Shown: positions 26,909 to 37,067, numbered from the stretch's first letter. The stretch is 37,385 bases of DNA from Methylophilaceae bacterium (GCA_014378915.1 JACMMS010000057.1:1-37385), one strand, 5' to 3'. Notes: a model not told the origin generated them from the sequence alone. Translations and numbers: made by a program.

Positions 26909-27874
26909 ATGTCTGAATTCAATATAATTCGCGATTATTTTACCAAAGCTACTCAGCACACCATCTTAAGCGTGGGCGATGATGCCGCCTTAATTTCAGT
27001 CACGACGGGGAATGAACTAGCAATATCTGCCGATATGCTTGTAGCAGGCACTCACTTTTTTAATGATGCAGATGCTTATAAATTAGGCTGGAAATCACTA
27101 GCAGTGAATATATCCGATATGGCAGCAATGGGCGCTAGCCCTAAATGGGCGACGCTCTCTATCGCTTTACCGCATGCTGATAAGCACTGGTTAAGCGAGT
27201 TCTCACGCGGGTTTTTTGCATGCGCAACCAAATTCAAAGTCGATTTAATTGGTGGTGATACCACTCGTGGACCGCTCACTATTAGCGTGCAAATCATGGG
27301 CGAAGTACCGCATGGAAAAGCCATCAAACGTAGTGGGGCAAAAGTAGGTGATGATATTTGGGTATCCAATACATTAGGTGATGCCGCACTTGGTTTAGCC
27401 CATTTACAAAATAAACTGCATGATAGCTTACAGCTTGATGACGGTTATATTGAATATTGCTTACATGCCCTGCATATCCCACGACCCCGTGTAAGTTTGG
27501 GTTTGCAATTGCGCTATATTGCTACTAGCGCCATTGATATTTCAGATGGTTTGTTATCCGATTTAGGGCATATTTTAACTGCATCAAAAGTGGGAGCAAG
27601 TATTTACCTCAACCAATTACCTGTTTCTGCTTTTATCAGCCAACACCTAGATGAAAAACAAATGCAACAATTTGTATTGGCTGCTGGTGATGATTATGAG
27701 TTGTGTTTTACAGCACCAACCTCTGCAAACGGGGTGATTACCAGCATAAGTGATCATTTAAATTTAAAGCTAACCACCATAGGCAAAATCACCGTTCAAC
27801 AAGAATTGATTGTTTTAGATTGCAATCACCAGCCTGTTACAACAAGCAAAACAGGTTTCGATCATTTTGCATAA
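26909..27874 (+). CDS. thiL: Thiamine-monophosphate kinase
   Basis: Makes thiamine diphosphate, the active cofactor, from thiamine phosphate and ATP. Visible family elements are LSVGDDAALI, SADMLVAGTHFF, GWKSLAVNISDMAAMGA, LIGGDTTRGPL, SNTLGDAALGL, AIDISDGLLSDLGHI and AAGDDYELCFT, with the aspartates that bind magnesium. Length 321, standard. It overlaps nothing; the stop is only five bases from the stop of the convergent, decayed peptidase gene. In many proteobacteria pgpA follows thiL directly; here a 2-kb block of decayed DNA lies between. Confidence 0.96.
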   Translation: MSEFNIIRDYFTKATQHTILSVGDDAALISVTTGNELAISADMLVAGTHFFNDADAYKLGWKSLAVNISDMAAMGASPKWATLSIALPHADKHWLSEFSRGFFACATKFKVDLIGGDTTRGPLTISVQIMGEVPHGKAIKRSGAKVGDDIWVSNTLGDAALGLAHLQNKLHDSLQLDDGYIEYCLHALHIPRPRVSLGLQLRYIATSAIDISDGLLSDLGHILTASKVGASIYLNQLPVSAFISQHLDEKQMQQFVLAAGDDYELCFTAPTSANGVITSISDHLNLKLTTIGKITVQQELIVLDCNHQPVTTSKTGFDHFA

Positions 27875-27879
27875 AAAAC

Positions 27880-29379
27880 TTACCCTTGTTGTTTAAGTTG
27901 CTCATACCAAGCTTCTAGCTTAAACTTGGTAGCGTTGCCCTCAAAAACTTGTGGCTCTGATGGCTTATTTTCCGGTTGTTCTAAATTTCCAAACTCAGCC
28001 TTCTCATGCGCTGCAATAGTGGTTTTAGCTTGCGCAAAGGCCTGCATAAATGTCGGTAAAGGAGCCTGTTGCTGACCTTCCAACTTTTTTAAACCTTATT
28101 CCGGCAAAGGGCTTACCACTTAAAGCTTGCACAAAAAAAGCATCACCAAAATAAGTAAATTCTGACTCAACCCCGCAACCGAACGAAGTTCTATCTCGTC
28201 TGGCGGCAGTTAAAATCAACGTATTATCGTTTTTTAGCGCATCAATAAATCCGCCAGAATAACAAGCTAAAACTACAATGACACGGTTTTTAATGCCAGA
28301 CTCATCTAGTATCTTTTTCAATTCATCGGCAGACAAATCATTTAGTTGCACCGGATAAAAAGCAACTGATAGATTAAAGTTTCTTGATCCATGCCAGCTT
28401 AAAAACAAAAATAAAATATCCTCTTCCACATTCATACGTTTTGCCACACCATTTAACGCGTCGGTCAAATTATGTGCGGTTGCAATCGGCACTTTTTCAA
28501 AAGTGCCGTAACTATTTAGTAGCGCAATCGAATGTCCTTGGGTGTCATAATGCGTATCGAACAATTTTTGGGCGAACGTCATCTCATTAGCAAATACTTT
28601 GTCATCCGATCGGCCAGCAAAGCCTAGAAAATACAAATCTGCATAGCCTTCACGTTATGGCGCTAAATTGGTGACAGCATTAGCCACTAGTCTCGGTTGT
28701 TTATAAAAAGTGCTCTCTACATCTAATTTAGGTTGCGCATTTTCTGCCGCCAAATTCGCATCATCTTGGCGATAATCGTGTATAAAAAACGATAGTTTTG
28801 TAAATGAACCAAACACAACATAAGCAAAGAACATAAATACGCTGGTTAAATATAAAGTTGTAGGGCTGGGTAATTTAAATAGCAAATGAATCACGCGACC
28901 AACAATAATAACCAGCCAAACCAGTTGCATAACCCACGCTACCCAATGGCATGTCGAGTCCACATACAAAGAAAAATGCCACAAACTATTATTAGTTAAA
29001 AAATAAATCACCTCTACTAACAGCGTGGGTGCATGCACCATGAGATAGAATCTATTTAGCCAGTAGTGGCTTGCCACCAAATGACACACAACAAACCCTG
29101 CCAATAAATTAAACTAAAATTGAGCCAATAAGTACCAATGCCATACTGGTTAAATACCGTAGCAGGAGCAAATGACCAATAATTGTTGATCGCATACATC
29201 GTTACTTCTAACAACACCAAGCCAGCAAATTGCGCAAAGCCAGCTTTAAAAGCTAAGGTATCAACATGCTGCATCAACGAAAGTTTTACGCCCAACTTTG
29301 AGTTGTTTAACAAAGGCTTAAAATAAGCTTTAATAGCATGTTGAGAAGGCGCACATAAAATTTGCTGGTAACAATCAGT
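27880..29379 (-). pseudogene. Broken membrane-anchored C13 (legumain-like) cysteine peptidase
   Basis: Four open pieces, read leftward, join into one protein of roughly 480-500 residues. The 5' part (29379 to about 29092; upstream boundary uncertain) and the next frame meet near 29091-29096, where one base seems lost after CAGGG. That frame ends at TAA 28655-28657, but coding continues in the same frame (REGYADLYFLGFAG), so a CAA-to-TAA change is likely. A third break lies at the A6 run near 28085-28092, where removing one A restores GQQQAPLPTFMQAFAQAK and the C-terminal helix. The N-terminal half has several membrane segments. The peptidase domain retains the catalytic dyad in WHGS (His codon 28391-28393) and ACYSGG (Cys codon 28262-28264). 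Bacterial C13 proteins resemble eukaryotic legumain/GPI8; their role is unknown. Confidence 0.82.
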
Positions 29380-29823
29380 ATGCGCTTGCCAATATTGCTT
29401 TATCTTTATGTTAACATCGACATGTACAGATAAGACTTCAGCAGCTTTAGTATTTGCCACCGCATAAAATTTGCGGAGATACAGGTAGTAATAATCAGCA
29501 ACCTGCTAAAATACGATAATGCTCGACCATGTATAAAAAGTCCGAGCGTTGTCGCTCGCAACTGTCATGACTTCAGTTTCTATGAACCATTCATAACTTC
29601 CTGCACGATCAAGAAACCAACCCTGATAGCCACCACGTTTAGGCCAACAAGCTGTAAAAATAGTACCGCCAAAACAGGGCTATGTTGGCCAGAAACATGT
29701 AGCGGAAAGACAAATCAAAACGCTGCAATCCAAGGCTAATGAACGCCCAGTTAATGAATATGGCGATGCAAATGTCTGCTGCTTTTCCCAGCTTGCCGCG
29801 TTTGGTTTTTTTAAATCATCCAT
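29380..29823 (-). pseudogene. Decayed small membrane protein resembling the YcxB-like family
   Basis: From the ATG at 29823 the frame must change at an A7 run (29806-29812, one A missing) to give KRGKLGKAADICIAIFINW and two hydrophobic stretches. It changes again at a T5 run (29656-29660, one T extra) to give WPKRGGYQGWFLDRAGSYEW. It is then interrupted by TAG at 29506-29508 (CAG in an ancestor), after which the same frame continues with QVADYYYLYLRKFYAV. The order of two membrane helices, an extended segment, TWSSI and a YYLYL strand resembles YcxB-like proteins; this assignment is my inference. The 3' boundary with the peptidase is not sharp. Reconstructed length is about 148 residues. Confidence 0.55.
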
Positions 29824-30014
29824 TTTTTAACCATACTTTAACCGAGTTGCTAAAAGTATCTACACTAAAAATGTATTGAAGGTGTGTCGTGATGATCTTT
29901 TACTTAAAGTATGATGGGGATTTAAAGCCTAATTTTTAAACAAATGTTACCATGTAACCCATATTAATGGGCTTTAGCTTAATTGGCTCTAGCCACAATT
30001 TAAAGAATTAAAAC

Positions 30015-30509
30015 GTGAATTTACCAACATTACCTAATATAAATTTTTTACTGCGCCACCCTGCGCACTTTTTCGCTCTAGGCTTTGGTACCGGCTTAGC
30101 CAAAAAAGCGCCTGGCACATTTGGTACACTCATGGGCTTACCTCTATTTCGGCTGATTTTTCCCTTACCCGAGCTGGTGCAGTGGTTTATTATCGGCACG
30201 TTTTTTATTGTCGGAGTGCCTTTGTGTGGGGTTACAGGCCAGCACTTAGGCGCACCAGACCACGGTAGCATTGTCTGGGATGAAATCGTCGCCATGATGT
30301 TGGTGCTTATGTTTACGCCCTACACTTGGATTTGGTGGATCGCCGCATTCCTACTATTTAGATTATTTGATATTTGGAAACCATTTCCAATTCGCCAAGT
30401 GGATGCCAAACTTAAAGGCGGCTTTGGAGTGATGTTTGATGACATATTGGCAGCGGTTTATGCCATTATCAGCCTAAAAATAATCATGCTGGTTAGCACA
30501 AAAGTTTGA
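30015..30509 (+). CDS. pgpA: Phosphatidylglycerophosphatase A
   Basis: Removes phosphate from phosphatidylglycerophosphate to give phosphatidylglycerol, at the inner membrane. The 164 residues show the PgpA pattern: HFFALGFGTGLAKKAPGTFGTL, then membrane helices, VWDEIVAMMLVL, RLFDIWKPFPIRQVD and KGGFGVMFDDILAA. The start is GTG at 30015 with only a weak SD-like AAGAA. Its TGA overlaps the alternative TTG start of pncC by four bases. The leader (29824-30014) has two small dyads (GTTAC/GTAAC at 29946-29958, CCCAT/ATGGG at 29958-29971). Confidence 0.94.
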   Translation: MNLPTLPNINFLLRHPAHFFALGFGTGLAKKAPGTFGTLMGLPLFRLIFPLPELVQWFIIGTFFIVGVPLCGVTGQHLGAPDHGSIVWDEIVAMMLVLMFTPYTWIWWIAAFLLFRLFDIWKPFPIRQVDAKLKGGFGVMFDDILAAVYAIISLKIIMLVSTKV

Positions 30510-30514
30510 CTACT

Positions 30515-31021
30515 ATGCATAAGCTACTTTTAACTTTAGCCACCGAACTAGGCTCAGCTTTGAAAGAGCGAAATTACAAGCTTGCCTTTGCTGAGTCCTG
30601 CACAGGCGGCATGGCAACCCAATATATCACCGCCATTGCAGGCAGCTCAGCATGGCTTGATCGCAGTTTTGTTACTTATAGTAACAATGCAAAAATCGAC
30701 ATGCTAGATGTAAGCTCAATCACATTAGAAAAATTTGGTGCGGTAAGTGAACAAACGGCAGCAGAAATGGCAAAAGGCGCGCTATTAGCAAGCCTAGCCA
30801 ACGTTACAGCCAGCATTACTGGCGTCGCAGGTCCTGATGGTGGTACAGCAGATAAACCATTAGGCACAGTTTGCTTCAGTATTTGTTTGCGCGAAAAATT
30901 ACATACTGAAACCTACATACAACACTTCACAGGCACGCGCGAAGCAATTCGTTTGCAGTCTGTAAAATTTATATTGTCGCAACTACTCATTAAAATCACG
31001 CACTTATCTCAATTTGAGTAG
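30515..31021 (+). CDS. pncC: Nicotinamide-nucleotide amidohydrolase (CinA C-terminal type)
   Basis: Converts NMN to NaMN in pyridine nucleotide recycling. It is the stand-alone C-terminal CinA domain: FAESCTGGMATQYITAIAGSS with the catalytic serine, SFVTYSNNAK, and SITGVAGPDGGTADKPLGTV. I give the ATG at 30515 (168 residues); a TTG at 30506 whose bases overlap the pgpA stop would add three residues and would suit translational coupling. pncC just before recA is a widespread arrangement, so at least part of recA transcription may come from here. Confidence 0.94.
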   Translation: MHKLLLTLATELGSALKERNYKLAFAESCTGGMATQYITAIAGSSAWLDRSFVTYSNNAKIDMLDVSSITLEKFGAVSEQTAAEMAKGALLASLANVTASITGVAGPDGGTADKPLGTVCFSICLREKLHTETYIQHFTGTREAIRLQSVKFILSQLLIKITHLSQFE

Positions 31022-31102
31022 TGCCGTGGGCTTACTTAAATTCCTTATTTATGAAATAATCAGGAGTTAAATTACGCACCTAAAACTAAAGGCAAAATCG
31101 CT

Positions 31103-32173
31103 ATGGCGGAAAAATCAGCAGACAAAATCAGCAAAGTAGACGAGGACAAAAGCAAGGCGCTTGCGGCAGCACTTTCGCAAATTGAAAAGCAATTTGGCAA
31201 AGGCTCAATCATGCGCATGGGTGATGCCGATGTAGCGAGTGATATTCAAGCCGTATCTACAGGTTCACTTGGTTTAGATATTGCACTTGGCATAGGCGGC
31301 TTACCTCGTGGTCGCGTGATTGAGATATATGGCCCAGAGTCATCAGGTAAAACTACACTTACACTCTCTGTTATTGCTGAAATGCAAAAGCTAGGCGGCG
31401 TAGCTGCTTTTATTGATGCGGAACATGCATTAGACCCGCAATATGCTGCAAAACTTGGTGTTAACGTACCCGATTTATTGATTTCACAGCCTGACACAGG
31501 CGAGCAAGCCTTAGAAATTGCCGATATGTTAGTACGCTCTGGCTCAGTAGATATCGTGGTTATTGACTCGGTAGCTGCACTTGTACCTCGCGCTGAAATT
31601 GAAGGTGAAATGGGCGATAGCCATATGGGCTTGCAGGCGCGGTTAATGTCACAAGCATTGCGTAAACTCACAGGTAATATTAAACGCACCAACACCATGG
31701 TGATTTTCATTAACCAAATCCGTATGAAAATTGGCGTGATGTTTGGTAACCCAGAAACAACAACCGGTGGTAACGCACTTAAGTTCTATGCATCTGTGCG
31801 TTTAGATATACGCCGTACTGGTGCGATTAAGCGTGGCGATGAAGTCATTGGCTCTGAAACACGTGTAAAAATTGTAAAAAATAAAGTAGCTCCGCCTTTC
31901 AAACAGGCGGAATTTGATATCTTATATGGCGAAGGTATTTCACGCGAAGGCGAAATTATTGAGCTAGGTGCTAATTTAAAAATCGTTGAAAAAGCCGGCG
32001 CTTGGTATAGCTATCAGGGCGAAAAAATTGGCCAAGGTAAAGATAATTCACGTGAATTTTTACGCGAAAATCCCGCCATTGCAAATGAAATTGATGCAAA
32101 AATCCGCGCTAATGCTAAAGGTAATTTAGACGCTGTTGTTAAAACTATTGGCCCAGATGACGCGGATGACTAA
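31103..32173 (+). CDS. recA: Recombinase RecA
   Basis: Forms ATP-dependent filaments on single-stranded DNA for homologous recombination and SOS signalling. Walker A GPESSGKT lies at 77-84; the L1 and L2 regions ([43 protein letters not shown]) are intact, as is the C-terminal acidic tail (GPDDADD). Length 356, with about ten extra N-terminal residues relative to E. coli. An AAAGG stretch lies about ten bases before the ATG. No canonical CTGT-N8-ACAG SOS operator is visible in the 81 bases upstream. recX follows after 26 bases. Confidence 0.98.
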   Translation: MAEKSADKISKVDEDKSKALAAALSQIEKQFGKGSIMRMGDADVASDIQAVSTGSLGLDIALGIGGLPRGRVIEIYGPESSGKTTLTLSVIAEMQKLGGVAAFIDAEHALDPQYAAKLGVNVPDLLISQPDTGEQALEIADMLVRSGSVDIVVIDSVAALVPRAEIEGEMGDSHMGLQARLMSQALRKLTGNIKRTNTMVIFINQIRMKIGVMFGNPETTTGGNALKFYASVRLDIRRTGAIKRGDEVIGSETRVKIVKNKVAPPFKQAEFDILYGEGISREGEIIELGANLKIVEKAGAWYSYQGEKIGQGKDNSREFLRENPAIANEIDAKIRANAKGNLDAVVKTIGPDDADD

Positions 32174-32199
32174 ATACTAAATTAACTATTGGCTAAAAA

Positions 32200-33009
32200 A
32201 TGTCTGGCAATGAGAAATTGAACAATGACAGATTAAATACAGCGCGAGAACTATTAAATCAGTTTTTGCGCTCTGAGTTAAAAAGCAGTGAGTTTGAAAC
32301 GATCTTAGCGAGCAATGAATCTGCCCATAGTGTGGACGAAGAAGCGCAATCTGAGGTTATCTTAGCAGATAGTGAACTAACAAAAAGCCAAAAAAAGGCA
32401 AAGCAACGATTAACAAACAAAGCTGTTTATTATTTGTCTTTAAGGGAATTTTCAACGCAAGAGCTGAGGCAAAAGCTTAGGGCTGGCGCATTTGAAGATT
32501 GTGAAACTAGATGCAGCGGGTCTGAAGATAGTGAATCCAAAAAGAGTCAAGCTAAAAATAGCGAAACTACGTACATTATCAATAGAGAACCAGATGATGC
32601 ATTTAGCACTAATTTTACAGAAATCAAGCAAGTAGCAGCGGTCGAATTAAATTTAGAGTGGCTCTACCTAAAAATTGATGAAGTAGTTGAGGATTTTAAA
32701 GCGCGTAGCCTAGTATCAGATGAACGCTTTACCGAACAAGTAGTAAATGCACGCAAAGCTAAATTTGGTAGCAGCCGCATTGCACAGGAGCTTAAAAAAA
32801 AGGGCGTGGAAGAAATTTTAATTTCCGCCGCAATTGCCAATGTTAAAACTGATGAGCTAGCAAATGCTGCTGATATTTGCCGTAAAAAATACAAAACACA
32901 GCCTGCAAATAGGAACGAGTGGGCATCACGGGCAAGATTTTTACAAAGTCGTGGCTTTAGCTTTGATGTCATTAAAAAAGTATTAAATCAAAATATTCAA
33001 GATGAATAA
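32200..33009 (+). CDS. recX: RecA regulator RecX, unusually long
   Basis: Modulates RecA filaments. The RecX three-helix repeats are recognisable: [20 protein letters not shown], then [37 protein letters not shown], and the C-terminal [20 protein letters not shown]. At 269 residues it is far longer than the usual 150-170. The excess consists of an acidic N-terminal extension (about 1-65) and an extra segment of about 55 residues (about 97-150), rich in S, E, D and N, placed between parts of the first repeat. Both segments read in one frame without stops, so this is not a frameshifted gene. The start ATG at 32200 could be questioned, but the internal insert cannot. Confidence 0.88.
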   Translation: MSGNEKLNNDRLNTARELLNQFLRSELKSSEFETILASNESAHSVDEEAQSEVILADSELTKSQKKAKQRLTNKAVYYLSLREFSTQELRQKLRAGAFEDCETRCSGSEDSESKKSQAKNSETTYIINREPDDAFSTNFTEIKQVAAVELNLEWLYLKIDEVVEDFKARSLVSDERFTEQVVNARKAKFGSSRIAQELKKKGVEEILISAAIANVKTDELANAADICRKKYKTQPANRNEWASRARFLQSRGFSFDVIKKVLNQNIQDE

Positions 33010-33017
33010 AAGAGCAG

Positions 33018-35696
33018 ATGAATAATAAACCTAGCACTAACGAGATTCGCCAAACATTTCTGGATTTCTTCGCCTCCAAAGGTCATCAAATAGTTGCATC
33101 TAGCTCGCTGGTTCCACACGGCGACCCGACCCTGCTATTCACTAACGCTGGGATGAATCAATTTAAAGACGTGTTTTTAGGTTTTGACAAACGCCCATAC
33201 ATGCGCGCAACTAGCAGCCAAAAATGTGTCCGTGCTGGTGGTAAACACAATGACTTAGAGAATGTTGGCTACACCGCACGCCACCACACATTTTTTGAAA
33301 TGTTGGGTAATTTTAGTTTTGGCGATTACTTCAAAGATGATGCGATTGCTTACGCCTGGGAGCTACTCACCGAAGTTTTCAAGCTTCCAAAAGACAAACT
33401 TACTGTTACCGTTTATGCAGACGATGATGAAGCCTACAATATTTGGCATGACAAAATCGGTGTACCAGCCGAGCGTATTATCCGCATTGGCGACAACAAA
33501 GGTGCACGCTACGCCTCAGATAACTTCTGGATGATGGGCGACACTGGCCCATGTGGCCCTTGTACCGAAATTTTCTACGACCACGGCGACCACCACTTTG
33601 GCGGTCCTCCAGGCAGCCCGGATGAAGACGGCGACCGTTTCATTGAAATCTGGAACAACGTATTCATGCAATTTAACCGTGATGAAGCAGGTGTGATGCA
33701 TGCACTGCCTAAACCATCGGTAGATACAGGCATGGGTTTGGAGCGCATTTCTGCGGTACTACAACACGTACATGCTAACTACGAAATTGATTTGTTTCAG
33801 AAACTTATTGCTAGTGCAAGATTAGCTATTTTCGAAACATATAGAAATGATGCGGACTTTGAGATAATAATTAGAGAGAAAGGAGAAGGCTATCTAAATA
33901 CTTCTCTAAAGGTACTCGCTGACCATATACGCGCTTGCTCATTCTTAATCGCCGACGGCGTGATCCCAGGCAATGAGGGGCGTGGTTATGTATTGCGCAG
34001 AATTATTCGTCGCGCGATTCGCCACGGTTACAAACTTGGAGCACGCAAAGCGTTCTTCCATAGAATGCTACCTGATTTAGTAGTGACAATGGGTGATGCT
34101 TATCCAGAGCTAAAAGCTAATCAAATACGCATTGCAGAAATGTTAAAACAGGAAGAGGACCGTTTCTTTGAAACCATTGAAAACGGCATGGCGATTTTTG
34201 AAAGTGAACTCTTGGCACTGTCTGGAAAGAAAGTTTTTAGCGGGGAAGTGGCTTTCAAACTACATGACACATACGGATTCCCACTAGATCTCACTCAAGA
34301 TATTTGTCGTGAACGTGGCCTTAGTGTGGATACAGTTGGTTTTGGACAAGCCATGACACGTCAAAAAGAACAAGCACGCTCATCTGGTAAGTTTAAAATG
34401 GCGGCCAACCTTGATTACGATGGCGCGAACACAGACTTTAAAGGTTATGAATCATTAGAATCTATTGCTAAGATTTTGGCGCTATACAAAGATGGTATAG
34501 CAGTGAACCAACTAGCAGAAGGCGATGTGGGCGTTGTAGTGTTAGATAGCACACCATTCTATGCAGAGTCTGGCGGTCAAATTGGTGACTCTGGCGAATT
34601 ACGGGTTGCCGACGGTATTTTTTCAGTTGAAGACACGCAAAAAATTCAAGCAGCGGTATTTGGTCATCACGGCACACTCACGACAGGCAAGATCAGTCTA
34701 GGCGATAAGTTAACCGCACGAGTGAACATACAAGCCCGTGCCGCAACGATGCGCAACCACTCGGCTACTCACCTCATGCATCAAGCATTGCGAGATGTTT
34801 TAGGCGAACACGTGTTACAAAAAGGCTCATTAGTCGATACTGAAAAAACCCGCTTCGACTTTGTACACAATGCACCGATGACAGATGAAGAAATTGCACG
34901 CGTAGAGCGTATCGTCAATGCAGAAATTTTAAGCAATGCCAAAACACAAGCACGCGTAATGCCTATTGAAGATGCGCAAAAAACTGGTGCCATGATGCTG
35001 TTTGGCGAGAAATACGGCGATGAAGTGCGTGTACTAGATATTGGTACTACACGAGAGTTATGTGGTGGCACTCACGTTAGCCGGACTGGTGAAATAGGCC
35101 TATTTAAAATAACCTCTGAAGGTGGAGTTGCAGCTGGCGTCCGTCGCGTTGAGGCCACTACAGGTGAAGGTGCTTTAAACTTGGTGCAGAAACAGCAGGC
35201 TTTGTTAAACCAATTAACCAGCGAACTAAAAGCACCCGTCTACGATTTACCAATTAAAATTGGCCAAATGGCTGATAACATTAAGTCACTCGAAAAAGAA
35301 CTAGGGCGTTTAAAATCAAAATTAGCATCAAGTCAAGGTGATGATTTGATGAGTCAGGCTACCGATATCAACGGTGTTAAAGTGCTGGCAGCGACACTAG
35401 AAGGTGCGGATGCGAACACCTTACGTGAAACAATGGACAAGCTGAAAGATAAGCTGAAATCTGCAGCTATTGTGTTAGCCAGTGTAAATGATGGCAAAGT
35501 AAGCTTGGCAGCAGGTATTACAAATGATTTAACTGCTAAAGTAAAAGCTGGCGAATTGGTGAATTTTGTTGCTTTACAAGTGGGCGGAAAAGGTGGCGGC
35601 AAACCAGATATGGCGATGGCTGGCGGCACTGATGCTAGCGCCTTACCAGCAGCATTGGCAAGCGTAAACACATGGGTTTTACAAAAATTCAACTAG
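33018..35696 (+). CDS. alaS: Alanyl-tRNA synthetase
   Basis: Charges tRNA-Ala and edits mischarged Ser/Gly. The catalytic domain has [20 protein letters not shown] and [18 protein letters not shown]; the editing domain has the [12 protein letters not shown] zinc motif with later CGGTHV; the C-Ala domain ends [15 protein letters not shown]. Length 892, against 876 in E. coli. Most of the difference is a segment encoded by about 33817-33912, which uses AGA and ATA codons unlike the rest of the gene (see findings). It starts eight bases after recX, so it is probably in the same transcript. Confidence 0.97.
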   Translation: MNNKPSTNEIRQTFLDFFASKGHQIVASSSLVPHGDPTLLFTNAGMNQFKDVFLGFDKRPYMRATSSQKCVRAGGKHNDLENVGYTARHHTFFEMLGNFSFGDYFKDDAIAYAWELLTEVFKLPKDKLTVTVYADDDEAYNIWHDKIGVPAERIIRIGDNKGARYASDNFWMMGDTGPCGPCTEIFYDHGDHHFGGPPGSPDEDGDRFIEIWNNVFMQFNRDEAGVMHALPKPSVDTGMGLERISAVLQHVHANYEIDLFQKLIASARLAIFETYRNDADFEIIIREKGEGYLNTSLKVLADHIRACSFLIADGVIPGNEGRGYVLRRIIRRAIRHGYKLGARKAFFHRMLPDLVVTMGDAYPELKANQIRIAEMLKQEEDRFFETIENGMAIFESELLALSGKKVFSGEVAFKLHDTYGFPLDLTQDICRERGLSVDTVGFGQAMTRQKEQARSSGKFKMAANLDYDGANTDFKGYESLESIAKILALYKDGIAVNQLAEGDVGVVVLDSTPFYAESGGQIGDSGELRVADGIFSVEDTQKIQAAVFGHHGTLTTGKISLGDKLTARVNIQARAATMRNHSATHLMHQALRDVLGEHVLQKGSLVDTEKTRFDFVHNAPMTDEEIARVERIVNAEILSNAKTQARVMPIEDAQKTGAMMLFGEKYGDEVRVLDIGTTRELCGGTHVSRTGEIGLFKITSEGGVAAGVRRVEATTGEGALNLVQKQQALLNQLTSELKAPVYDLPIKIGQMADNIKSLEKELGRLKSKLASSQGDDLMSQATDINGVKVLAATLEGADANTLRETMDKLKDKLKSAAIVLASVNDGKVSLAAGITNDLTAKVKAGELVNFVALQVGGKGGGKPDMAMAGGTDASALPAALASVNTWVLQKFN

Positions 35697-35763
35697 TAGT
35701 TTTAAAGATAATCTTCAAAACTTAAGCTTTTTATTAAATTATTAATTAAACTTTAGAAAAATT

Positions 35764-36999
35764 ATGGCACTAATTGTACAGAAATATGGCGGAACTTCAG
35801 TTGCCAACCCTGAGCGTATCCGTAATGTAGCGCAGCGAGTCGCTCGCTACAAGGCGATGGGGCATCAAATTGTTGTCGTAGTATCAGCAATGTCCGGCGA
35901 AACAAATCGGCTGCTTGCGTTGGCAAAAGAGTTGATGGCACAACCAGACCCGCGTGAACTAGATATGATTTTATCGACGGGCGAGCAAGCAACAATCGGC
36001 ATGACAGCACTGGCTCTGATTGAGCTAGGTATTAAAGCGAAAAGTTACACTGGTGCCCAAGTGCAGATTTTAACGGACAACGCTCATACCAAAGCGCGTA
36101 TTCTCAATATTGATCAGCATCATTTGAAAGCAGATTTGGATGCGGGCTATGTGTGCGTAGTCGCTGGCTTTCAGGGTGTTGATGAGCACGGTAATATTAC
36201 AACGCTTGGTCGTGGTGGGTCAGATACCACGGGGGTGGCATTAGCCGCAGCATTACGCGCTGATGAATGCCAAATTTACACCGATGTAGATGGGGTTTAC
36301 ACAACCGATCCACGCGTTGTGCCTGAAGCACGCCGCTTAAAATCAATTACATTTGAAGAAATGCTAGAGCTTGCATCGCAAGGGAGCAAAGTATTACAAA
36401 CACGCTCAGTAGAATTTGCAGGTAAATATAAAGTGAAACTCCGTGTACTTTCTAGCTTTGAGGAAGAAGGCGACGGTACTTTAATTACATTTGAAGATGA
36501 AAATAAGGATAGCAGCATGGAACAGCCCATTATTTCTGGCATCGCATTTAATCGCGACGAAGCCAAAGTCACGGTATCAGGTGTGCCAGATAAACCAGGC
36601 ATCGCTTATCAAATTTTAGGCCCTATCGCCGAAGCAAACATTGATGTGGATATGATTATCCAAAACACGGGTGCAGATGGCACTACCGATTTCACGTTTA
36701 CCGTACATAAAAATGAGCTTACAAAAGCGATTAATGTGCTCAAAGAAAAAGTACAACCGCTTATTCATGCCCGCGAAATTACTGGCGATGAAAAAATTGC
36801 CAAAGTATCAGTCGTTGGTATCGGTATGCGCTCACACGTTGGCATTGCTAGTCAAATGTTCCGCACACTGGCTGAAGAAGGCATCAATATCCAAATGATT
36901 TCAACCAGCGAAATCAAAATTGCTGTAGTAATTGATGAAAAATACATGGAGCTTGCAGTACGTGTATTGCATAAAGCGTTTGAATTAGAAGAAGTGTAA
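35764..36999 (+). CDS. lysC: Aspartate kinase
   Basis: Phosphorylates aspartate for lysine, methionine and threonine synthesis. K7-YGGTS opens the kinase domain, with VVSAMSGETNRLL, STGEQATIGM and LGRGGSDTTGVALAAAL later. Two ACT domains (about 265-405) with KVTVSGVPDKPGIAYQILGP and KVSVVGIGMRSHVGIASQMF indicate feedback control by lysine and/or threonine. The 411 residues match betaproteobacterial LysC. It follows alaS after 67 bases, and a perfect dyad overlaps its stop codon. Confidence 0.97.
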   Translation: MALIVQKYGGTSVANPERIRNVAQRVARYKAMGHQIVVVVSAMSGETNRLLALAKELMAQPDPRELDMILSTGEQATIGMTALALIELGIKAKSYTGAQVQILTDNAHTKARILNIDQHHLKADLDAGYVCVVAGFQGVDEHGNITTLGRGGSDTTGVALAAALRADECQIYTDVDGVYTTDPRVVPEARRLKSITFEEMLELASQGSKVLQTRSVEFAGKYKVKLRVLSSFEEEGDGTLITFEDENKDSSMEQPIISGIAFNRDEAKVTVSGVPDKPGIAYQILGPIAEANIDVDMIIQNTGADGTTDFTFTVHKNELTKAINVLKEKVQPLIHAREITGDEKIAKVSVVGIGMRSHVGIASQMFRTLAEEGINIQMISTSEIKIAVVIDEKYMELAVRVLHKAFELEEV

Positions 37000-37019
37000 A
37001 TTTATTTATTAATTTACAC
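36994..37019 (+). terminator. AT-rich hairpin overlapping the lysC stop, possible terminator
   Basis: GTGTAAATT (36994-37002, containing the TAA stop), eight-base loop, AATTTACAC (37011-37019): nine perfect pairs, but AT-rich and without a T-tract. Weak at best. Confidence 0.35.
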
Positions 37020-37038
37020 GCTAATCTTCTCTGTAAGA

Positions 37039-37067
37039 TTGATTTTTAGTTGGTAATCGCGTATTAT
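37039..37067 (+). promoter_or_regulatory. Predicted sigma-70 promoter for tRNA-Ser
   Basis: TTGATT (-35; 37039-37044), 17-base spacer, TATTAT (-10; 37062-37067), followed by a GC-rich discriminator (CACGCCC), a pattern common for stable RNA genes under growth-rate or stringent control. The estimated leader before the tRNA is about 50 bases. Confidence 0.6.

Noticed and set aside
28085-28092. Programmed -1 frameshifting at the AAAAAAG heptamer of the peptidase gene
   Set aside because: The heptamer is not in the A-AAA-AAG register of the upstream frame, a +1 change is required instead, and the gene has two other lesions.
29888-29940. Mini-ORF of about 16 codons (MIFYLKYDGDLKPNF) before pgpA
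   Set aside because: Too short, with only a weak SD, and no attenuator-like structure linking it to pgpA.
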